A DNA stretch of 64,000 nt from Acidobacteria bacterium Mor1 (GTDB lineage Bacteria > Acidobacteriota > Polarisedimenticolia > Polarisedimenticolales > Polarisedimenticolaceae), in assembly GCA_001664505.1 (NCBI GenBank), contig CP011806.1, forward strand, positions 3,473,385 through 3,537,384, in the 5' to 3' direction. The notes below the pieces were generated by a model that worked only from the letters and a program-made list of their open reading frames with translations, did no database searches and was not told the DNA's origin. The translations under genes were made by a program, and so were the position numbers. Each line of letters opens with the position of its first letter. Positions within the stretch are counted from its first letter, which is position 1. Below are positions 58,063 to 64,000 of the stretch, one piece after another.

Positions 58063-59171
58063 ATGAGGCTTTCCGTCCTGCTCGCCATGATCGTTCTGTT
58101 GGCGTTCTCCCCGGCCACGCCCTGCGCCCCGCGACATCCGGAGGCCACCATGGGGCCGAATCCCGGCGAGGGCGCGGCCCATGATGCTCCTCCGGTCCGG
58201 ATCCGGAGCGCGGCAACCGATGCCGATCAGGACGGAGTCCCCGACGACATCGACAACTGCCCCGATACGTTCAACGCGGCCCAGCGGGATGTGGACGTCG
58301 ACAGCATCGGCGACCTTTGCGACAACTGCCCGTACGTGAGCAACGGAGGACAGATCGACCCGACGGAGACGGCGCCGGCAACCTGTGTGACTGCGACACG
58401 AACGACCCTGCGCTGCGGGAACCGGGGGCTGTCCCGGACCTGCTCGCCGAACGTATCGGCGTCACGGCACATCTGAGTTGGGGCGAAGCCCCCGGTTTCT
58501 CGAGCTATGGCGTCACTCGTGGACTCCTGTCCGCACTGTCGCCCGACAACTACGGCGATTGTCTGGCAGAGGATCTGACCGAACGCGCCCTGAGCGACAC
58601 CGACCTACCGCCAGTGGGCGACGCCTTCTTCTACCTGGCGGGAGCCGAGAACGCGGATTGCGGCCTGGGGCCGCTGGGCTTCGATTCCGACGAGGCGCCG
58701 CGAGTCAACGGGTCGCCCGGGGCTTGCGGACCGGAGACGGTGACCGACTACCGAGCTCAGTCCGAGAACTTCGTCTTTGGCTACGTGAACGGAACCTTCT
58801 CCTGGACCTGGAGTTCCGATGACATGTACCAGTCGATTCGAGAAGAGCGAGAAGGAAGCAACGCGCTCCTCGAGCACCAGTGGATCTTCCTCATCACCGG
58901 CGGTGACCGGGTCGAGCTTCATATCGAGGGGTACCGTTCCCCCGCGGAACGGATGGAGTGGTCCCTTTCCCGGACGAACGGCGCAACATGGGAGGCACTA
59001 CCCTTCCCCGACCTACCGCAAGAGGACGACGACATGGCTCAGGTACTGGAACTACCAGACGATCTCGACGGCAGCTTCCTGATCCGGGTAAAGGACGAGG
59101 GCCTACCCTCCGACGTCATTCGGCTGGACCGCGTCTGGGTCGATCAGATGTTCGTACGGGTGATCGACTGA
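58063..59171 (+). pseudogene. Secreted thrombospondin type-3 protein, disrupted by a frameshift
   Basis: Signal peptide (MRLSVLLAMIVLLAFSPATP), two TSP3 calcium repeats (DADQDGVPDDIDNCPDTFNA then DVDVDSIGDLCDNCPYVSNG), then after about 58360 the continuation DGDGAGNLCDCDTNDPALRE is in the next frame, running to 59171. Comparison with the neighbouring paralogue (CPDVSNPAQIDSDGDGAGDDCDC) shows that one base is missing near 58356-58364; the total span is one base short of a multiple of three. The rest aligns with the paralogue to the end (SSYGVTRG, YGDCLAED, FFYLAGAENADCGLGPLGFD, TGGDRVELHIEG). Either a pseudogene, an assembly error, or a phase-variable gene. Confidence 0.75.
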
Positions 59172-59283
59172 CTTTGCGGTGCCGCGCTCCGCGAGTTTGT
59201 CCCGGCTCGATACCTTGACATCTCGCCTGGTGCGGCGTAAGCAGCAGGGCGTAACACTTCGCAAAACGTCCTGGGGTCTGCCA

Positions 59284-62040
59284 ATGAGAACGTACTCGAT
59301 CGCTACGATCCTTATTCTCCTGCTGCTCACCGGCCTGGCCTGCAGCACGAAGCGCTCGCCCCAGACGACTCCCGGCGATGAGCTCCCCACCGAACCCGCC
59401 CAATGGGTTCACGGCCCCCACGACGCCCACGTGACCAAGGGCCCGCCACGGCCGATGGAGCGCCCGGCGGTGGATCTTGTGCCCGAACCCCAGGGGCGGC
59501 CGATGAGCCGCAGCCTGCCCGGCGCCGATGCCCGGGTCAACCAGGACACCTCTCTCCAGCCTCAGAACGAGACCGCCATCGCCGTCGATCCCAACAATCC
59601 GTTGAATCTGGTCGGCGGCTGGAACGACTACTTCACCGTCAACCCCGGGCAAAACACCGTGATCGGCTACGGCTGGAGCAGTGACGGCGGCCAGACCTGG
59701 CAGAGCGACCGGGTCGACTTCGCCTCGATCCCCGATGAGACCTCCACCGGCGACCCGGTCTTCGCCGCCGACAGCAACGGCGACTTCTACATGGGCATCC
59801 TGGCCTACTCCGGCGACGGCGCCGGCATCCTGGTGGCCAAGTCCACCGACGGCGGCGTCACCTGGGCGGAGCCGGTGCGGTTGGATAACGGCGGCGACAA
59901 GGAGTGGGTCTACGTCGATCCGGTGACCGACGAGATCTACGTCACCTGGGTCAACGACGGCAACACCGTCTACTTCTCCAAGAGCACCGATGCCGGCCTG
60001 ACCTATAGCCCCCGGGTCGCCATCTCCGGCGCCGGCACCAGCGGCAACGGTTCGGTGCCCCGCCGGGGCGCCGGCGGCGAGATCTACGTGGCCTGGTCCA
60101 ACTTCGGCGACACGGTCTGGCTCGATCGATCGCTCGACGGCGGCCTGAGCTGGCTGCCCGCGGAGCGGATCGTCAACAACCAGATCGTCGAACCGACCTC
60201 TCCGCTCAACGGCGGCTTCCGCAACTTCCAGATTCCGGCGATGTCCGTCGACCTGAGCGGCGGCCCGTTCGACGGCCGCATCTACGTGGTCTGGGCGGAT
60301 CAGCGGTTCGGTGATCCGGACATCCTGATGGCCTGGTCGGATAATCAAGGAGACACTTTCTCGGCACCGATCCGGGTCAACGATGACGCGGTCGGCAACG
60401 GCGCCGATCAGTTCCAGCCCTGGGTCGAGGTCGATCAGAACGGCCGGGTCCAGGTGACCTTCCTCGACCGGCGGGACGATTCCAACAACTTCCTGTTCGG
60501 CGCGTACCTCGCGACCTCCACCGACGGCGGCGTCAGCTTCGGCCCCAACGTGCGGGTCTCCGACGGAATCTACGGCCCCTCGAACTTCGGCTTCCTCGGC
60601 GACTACACCAACGTCGCCGCGTCGAGTGCCGACACCCTGCACCCGCTGTGGCCCGACGGACGCAACGGCGACACCGACATCTTCACCCGGCCGATCGACC
60701 TGACCGACTTCGACGAGGACGGCATCCTCAACGACGGCAGCGGCGACGGCCAGTACGCCAACGCCCGCTGCACCGGCGGCGCCACGTCGAGTTGCGACGA
60801 CAACTGCCCCGGAGATCCCAACGTCGATCAGCTCGACGGCGACGGCGACCTGGTCGGCGACGCCTGCGACAACTGCCTCAGCGACGGCAACACCGACCAG
60901 TTCGACCGGGACCGGGATGGCCAGGGAGATATCTGCGATCCCTGTCCCGATGAGGTCGGCGGCGACCTGGACGACAGTGACGCCGACGGCATCGCGGCCT
61001 GCATCGACAACTGCCTGCTCGACCCCAACCCGAGCCAGAGCGATCTCGATAGCGACGGCGCCGGCGATGCCTGCGATCTGTATCCCACCGACAACGACGA
61101 CGACGGCACCGAGCCGGCGTCGGATAACTGCCCGAATCTGTTCAACGCCGCCCAGCGGGATGCCGATGCCGACGGCCTGGGCGACTTCTGCGACAACTGT
61201 CCCGACGTCAGCAACCCGGCCCAGATCGACAGCGACGGCGACGGGGCAGGCGACGACTGCGACTGCGCCCCGAGCAACAGCGCCGCGCGAACGCCCAGCG
61301 ACGTGCCCGGGCTCCTGATCAACCGCAGCGGCGGCACCTCGGACCTGAGCTGGAGCGCCGGCGACGGTGTCTCGAGCTACGGCGTGACCCGAGGAAACCT
61401 CTCGGGATTGGCCCCCGGCGACTACGGCGACTGCCTCGCCGACGGGGTCACCGACCTGACCTTCACCGACGTCGACGTGCCGGCGGTGGGCGACGGGTTC
61501 TTCTACTTGATCGGCGCCGAGAACACCGATTGCGGCCTGGGACCCCTGGGCTTCGACTCCGACGAGGCGCCTCGCATCAACGCCGCTCCCGGCGCCTGCG
61601 CCCCGGCGGCATTCACCGACTATGTGGCCCAGAGCGACATCTTCGTCGACGGCACGGTGATCGGGACCTTCGTCAATACCCAGGCCTCGGACGACGTCTA
61701 CCAGGAGATCACCGAGGTGCGGGTCGGCAGCGATTCCTTCCTCGAGCACCAGTGGACCTTCAACATCACCGGCGGCAGCCGGGTCGAGCTCCACGTCGAG
61801 GGTTTCCGCTTCAACGAACGGATGGACTGGGCCTTCTCCCGGACCAACGGCGCCTCCTGGCAGCCGCTGCCCTTCCCCGATCTACCCCAGGCCGACGACG
61901 ACACGCCGCGGGTCCTGGAGCTCGCCGACGACCTCGAAGGTGACATCCTGATCCGGGTCCAGGACGAGGGCCTCGGTTTTGACATCTTCACCCTGGATTC
62001 GGTGACGGTGGACCATCTATTCTTGCGGGTATTCGACTGA
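59284..62040 (+). CDS. BNR/sialidase-type and thrombospondin type-3 surface lipoprotein
   Basis: 918 residues. Lipoprotein signal (ATILILLLLTGLACS). Residues ~100-480 contain at least five Asp-box-like motifs SxDxGxxW/F/Y (SSDGGQTW, STDGGVTW, STDAGLTY, SLDGGLSW, STDGGVSF) as in BNR/sialidase-like propellers, without clear sialidase catalytic Arg triad. Next (about 485-680) come TSP3-type repeats (DEDGILNDGSGDGQ, DDNCPGDPNVDQLDGDGDLV, DNDDDGTEPASDNCPNLFNA), then a C-terminal module with Cys residues and FFYLIGAENTDCGLGPLGFD and TGGSRVELHVEGFRF. ATG at 59284 is used because it starts the lipoprotein signal; the frame is open 35 codons upstream. Paralogue of the broken gene just upstream. Confidence 0.88.
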   Translation: MRTYSIATILILLLLTGLACSTKRSPQTTPGDELPTEPAQWVHGPHDAHVTKGPPRPMERPAVDLVPEPQGRPMSRSLPGADARVNQDTSLQPQNETAIAVDPNNPLNLVGGWNDYFTVNPGQNTVIGYGWSSDGGQTWQSDRVDFASIPDETSTGDPVFAADSNGDFYMGILAYSGDGAGILVAKSTDGGVTWAEPVRLDNGGDKEWVYVDPVTDEIYVTWVNDGNTVYFSKSTDAGLTYSPRVAISGAGTSGNGSVPRRGAGGEIYVAWSNFGDTVWLDRSLDGGLSWLPAERIVNNQIVEPTSPLNGGFRNFQIPAMSVDLSGGPFDGRIYVVWADQRFGDPDILMAWSDNQGDTFSAPIRVNDDAVGNGADQFQPWVEVDQNGRVQVTFLDRRDDSNNFLFGAYLATSTDGGVSFGPNVRVSDGIYGPSNFGFLGDYTNVAASSADTLHPLWPDGRNGDTDIFTRPIDLTDFDEDGILNDGSGDGQYANARCTGGATSSCDDNCPGDPNVDQLDGDGDLVGDACDNCLSDGNTDQFDRDRDGQGDICDPCPDEVGGDLDDSDADGIAACIDNCLLDPNPSQSDLDSDGAGDACDLYPTDNDDDGTEPASDNCPNLFNAAQRDADADGLGDFCDNCPDVSNPAQIDSDGDGAGDDCDCAPSNSAARTPSDVPGLLINRSGGTSDLSWSAGDGVSSYGVTRGNLSGLAPGDYGDCLADGVTDLTFTDVDVPAVGDGFFYLIGAENTDCGLGPLGFDSDEAPRINAAPGACAPAAFTDYVAQSDIFVDGTVIGTFVNTQASDDVYQEITEVRVGSDSFLEHQWTFNITGGSRVELHVEGFRFNERMDWAFSRTNGASWQPLPFPDLPQADDDTPRVLELADDLEGDILIRVQDEGLGFDIFTLDSVTVDHLFLRVFD

Positions 62041-62082
62041 TCCGAATCCCCGGTTCCCCGTGGGATTCACAGGGGAGCAAGC

Positions 62083-62679
62083 ATGCAGAACATCGCTTCG
62101 GCCTTGTATCAGGACCTCTACCTGATCAAGGAACACGTCGGCATGTTCAAGGCGGCCAACAACTACGACATCCACGACCCGCAATCGGGGCAGGTGATCC
62201 TCGAGTGCCGCGAGCCGAACCTTGGCCCGTTCACCAAGATGCTGCGCTTCACCGACTACAAGCGCATGACGCCGTTCGATCTGAACATCCAGACGCCGGG
62301 GGGCGAGACGGTGCTGAGCGTCCAACGGGGCGTCTCGCTGTTTCTCTCCAAGGTCGACGTGGTCGACGCCCAGGGCGCGCGCCTGGGCGGGTTCCAGCAG
62401 AAGTTGTTCTCCATCGGCGGGAAGTTCGACGTGCTGGATAGCGGCGACATGCCCCTGTGTACGCTTCAGGGCAAGTGGACCGGCTGGGAGTTCAAGTTCC
62501 AGAAGGACGGCGTGGAGATGGCAAAGGTCTCCAAGAAGTGGAGCGGCCTGGGGAAGGAGTTCTTCACCAGCGCCGACAACTACATCCTGCAGATCGCCCC
62601 GACCGTGGCCAAGGACGACCCGATGCGCCCGCTGATCATCGCCGCCGTGATGTGCATCGACATGGTGCTCAAGGAGTAG
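62083..62679 (+). CDS. LURP-one/scramblase-like protein
   Basis: 198 residues in the LURP-one-related/phospholipid-scramblase superfamily (tubby-like barrel): YLIKEHVGMFKAANNYDIHD, LNIQTPGGETVLSVQRGVSL, LSKVDVVDAQGARLGGFQQK, FDVLDSGDMPLCTLQGKWTG and a C-terminal hydrophobic helix (PLIIAAVMCIDMVL). Function in bacteria unknown; the fold binds lipid or nucleic acid in others. GGGGAG site before the ATG. Followed after 6 bases by the aminopeptidase gene, so probably one operon. Confidence 0.8.
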   Translation: MQNIASALYQDLYLIKEHVGMFKAANNYDIHDPQSGQVILECREPNLGPFTKMLRFTDYKRMTPFDLNIQTPGGETVLSVQRGVSLFLSKVDVVDAQGARLGGFQQKLFSIGGKFDVLDSGDMPLCTLQGKWTGWEFKFQKDGVEMAKVSKKWSGLGKEFFTSADNYILQIAPTVAKDDPMRPLIIAAVMCIDMVLKE

Positions 62680-62685
62680 CTTCGA

Positions 62686-63876
62686 ATGTCTGTCGAGATT
62701 TCCGAGAAAGACCTGGAGACCTGGGCCGAATACCTGCTGAGCTACTCGCTGGGCGGCATCGAACCCGACGACGTGGTGATGCTCAAGGGAGAGCCGGTCA
62801 CCTGGCCGCTGCTCTCCAAACTGCAGGACAAGGTCTTCGCCGCAGGGGCGATCGCCGATCTGAACCTGGTGGCGCCGGACAACGACCGGGGCAAGGTCTT
62901 CGGCGCCTCGATAGCCCGCCACGGCAGCGTCGAGCAGATCGCCCGGGTGCCCGGCTGGCACCGGGAACGCTACGAGTCGATGACCAAGTACGTCGAGGTG
63001 ATGGGTTCCGAACGGCCGGAGCTGTTCGACGGCCTGCCCGACGACACCGCCATGGCGCTGGCCAAGGCGGACGAGGAGTTCCGGCGCACCCGCGGACTGA
63101 AGCGCTGGGTGTTGACGCTGTTTCCGACCCAGGGCTTCGCCGACATCGAGGAGATGAGCCTCGCGGACTACGCCCGGGTGGTGGTCGCCGCCTCGACCCA
63201 GGATCCGCGCAAGCTGGAAACCATCGAGGAACCGATCCGTCAGCTGATGGATCGCAGCAAGCGGCTCCGTTTCGTTACCCGATGCCCCAAACACGACCGG
63301 GATCTCGAGCTGTCCATCGACATCTCTCCCGGCAAGGCGATCCCCTGCACCGGCATCCGCAACTTCCCCGACGGCGAGGTGTTCACCAGCCCCGATTCCC
63401 GCCACACCGAGGGAGAGATCTTCGTCGACATGCCGGTGTTCCAGGGGGGCGCGGTGATCGAGGGGGTCTACCTCAAGTTCGAGGGAGGCAACATCGTCGA
63501 CTACCGGGCGAACAAGGGGGGCGACGCCCTGGCCAAGATCATCGAAACCGACGCCGGCTCGAAACGGCTGGGCGAAGTGGCGCTGGGGATGAACGCCGGC
63601 ATCGAGGCGGTGCTGCGCCATCCACTGTTCGTCGAGAAGGTCGGCGGCACCGTGCACATCGCCATTGGCGCCAGCTACCCGATCTGCTTCACCGACGACC
63701 CCGCTTCCGAGGCGGGCCAGGCGCGGGTCGCCGCATTGGCCGAAGAGGGCGTGTTCAACAAGTCCGCCCAGCACGTGGACATCGTCACCGACTTCCGCGG
63801 CAACGGCGCCGGCAAGGCGGTGTTCTTCGACGACACGGAAGTGGTGGTGCGGGACGGAATCTGGGTGCTGCCGTAG
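62686..63876 (+). CDS. M29-type (AmpS/thermophilic) aminopeptidase
   Basis: 396 residues with features of the M29 family: EPVTWPLLSKLQDKVFAAGA, FPDGEVFTSPDSRHTEGEIF, VYLKFEGGNIVDYRANKGGD, GEVALGMNAGIEAVLRHPLF and the final metal block VEKVGGTVHIAIGASYPICF. M29 enzymes use two metal ions bound by Glu/His/Asp (here E in GEVALG, H in TVHIAIG and D in HVDIVTD). Cytosolic release of N-terminal residues. Ends 12 bases before a convergent stop on the other strand. Confidence 0.88.
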   Translation: MSVEISEKDLETWAEYLLSYSLGGIEPDDVVMLKGEPVTWPLLSKLQDKVFAAGAIADLNLVAPDNDRGKVFGASIARHGSVEQIARVPGWHRERYESMTKYVEVMGSERPELFDGLPDDTAMALAKADEEFRRTRGLKRWVLTLFPTQGFADIEEMSLADYARVVVAASTQDPRKLETIEEPIRQLMDRSKRLRFVTRCPKHDRDLELSIDISPGKAIPCTGIRNFPDGEVFTSPDSRHTEGEIFVDMPVFQGGAVIEGVYLKFEGGNIVDYRANKGGDALAKIIETDAGSKRLGEVALGMNAGIEAVLRHPLFVEKVGGTVHIAIGASYPICFTDDPASEAGQARVAALAEEGVFNKSAQHVDIVTDFRGNGAGKAVFFDDTEVVVRDGIWVLP

Positions 63877-63888
63877 TGGCTGACCGAA

Positions 63889-64000
63889 CTAGGGCTGCTG
63901 GAAATGCCGAGCGAGTAGAGCACTGAAGCGCGGCTCGTCATCAAGAGATTCGAAGACCGGATCGAGAGGGACCCAGACGAAGCCTCTCGCCCGACCCTCG
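63889..64000 (-). CDS. C-terminal end of a gene running off the window, TPR-protein-like
   Basis: Open on the minus strand from the window edge to a TAG at 63889. The visible 36 residues end PLDPVFESLDDEPRFSALLA followed by RHFQQP. The pattern DPxFxxLxxDPRFxxLLxR is typical of the last TPR-like helix of large kinase/adenylate cyclase-TPR proteins. Only the tail is visible, so identity is tentative. Confidence 0.55.
   Translation of the reverse strand, partial: EGRARGFVWVPLDPVFESLDDEPRFSALLARHFQQP

Noticed and set aside
59116-61794. 892-codon minus-strand frame
   Set aside because: Antisense to the BNR/TSP3 lipoprotein; long only because the repeats are GC-rich.

Overview
The window is a GC-rich chromosomal segment from a Gram-negative, probably free-living bacterium. 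The signs are an outer-membrane TonB-dependent receptor, RND pumps with a lipoprotein adaptor, a serine/threonine kinase with C-terminal TPR-like repeats, many secreted repeat proteins with thrombospondin type-3 or FG-GAP calcium motifs, and an oxygen-dependent HemF. This style (kinase + TPR, matrixin/vWA and BNR/TSP3 exoproteins, M1-peptidase-fused ABC permeases) resembles Acidobacteriota, in particular uncultured Thermoanaerobaculia-like lineages. That assignment is inference from gene style; no rRNA or tRNA gene was found to anchor it.

Layout. 1-4.1 kb: an incomplete Lhr-type helicase, an exported protein of unknown function and a secreted protein made of four ~115-residue repeats. 4.1-4.7 kb: a gene-free stretch with several strong hairpins. 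4.7-9.3 kb: ECF sigma, anti-sigma and DUF4097-type secreted protein in one operon, then a membrane-anchored Ser/Thr kinase. 9.3-13.0 kb: a lower-GC accessory island with an IS481-type transposase relic, a minus-strand row of small unrecognised genes (two with broken frames) and a duplicated gene module. 13.0-19.4 kb: secreted matrixin/vWA protein with partner, a second ECF-like sigma factor, a VapBC toxin-antitoxin pair with a visible operator, and a two-gene operon of secreted Trp-rich repeat and beta-helix proteins. 19.6-26.1 kb: a minus-strand run with an M23 peptidase, a histone-deacetylase-like hydrolase, HemF and a GNAT acetyltransferase (start/stop overlaps), plus a membrane protein and an RNase Z-like hydrolase. 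26.3-31.2 kb: TonB receptor, GFA-like zinc protein, membrane-anchored L7/L12-like protein, a 19-bp tandem repeat array and an HNH endonuclease. 31.2-34.8 kb: three glycosyltransferases. 34.8-41.2 kb: FG-GAP protein, DUF3352-like protein, trypsin-like protease and D-Ala-D-Ala ligase. 41.4-55.4 kb: a tightly packed six-gene transporter operon. 55.4-64 kb: glyoxalase-fold protein, MBL hydrolase and class III-like alcohol dehydrogenase, a frameshifted TSP3 protein next to its longer BNR/TSP3 paralogue, a LURP-one-like protein, an M29-type aminopeptidase and the tail of one more gene.

The most unusual system is the 41.4-55.4 kb operon. It interleaves ABC and RND export machinery: ABC ATPase, ABC permease fused to an M1-like peptidase domain without HExxH and a golvesin-like tail, RND adaptor lipoprotein, a first RND permease, then a 1595-residue protein joining a complete second RND permease to an ABC ATPase domain in one reading frame, and finally a small ABC-2 type permease. 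Junctions are abutting, a 1-nt gap or overlapping stop/start codons, so co-expression is very likely and a hybrid ATP/proton-driven complex is conceivable. Other points of interest are a family of 18-bp palindromes at four places, the 19-bp tandem array, and a cysteine-ended module shared by four secreted proteins.
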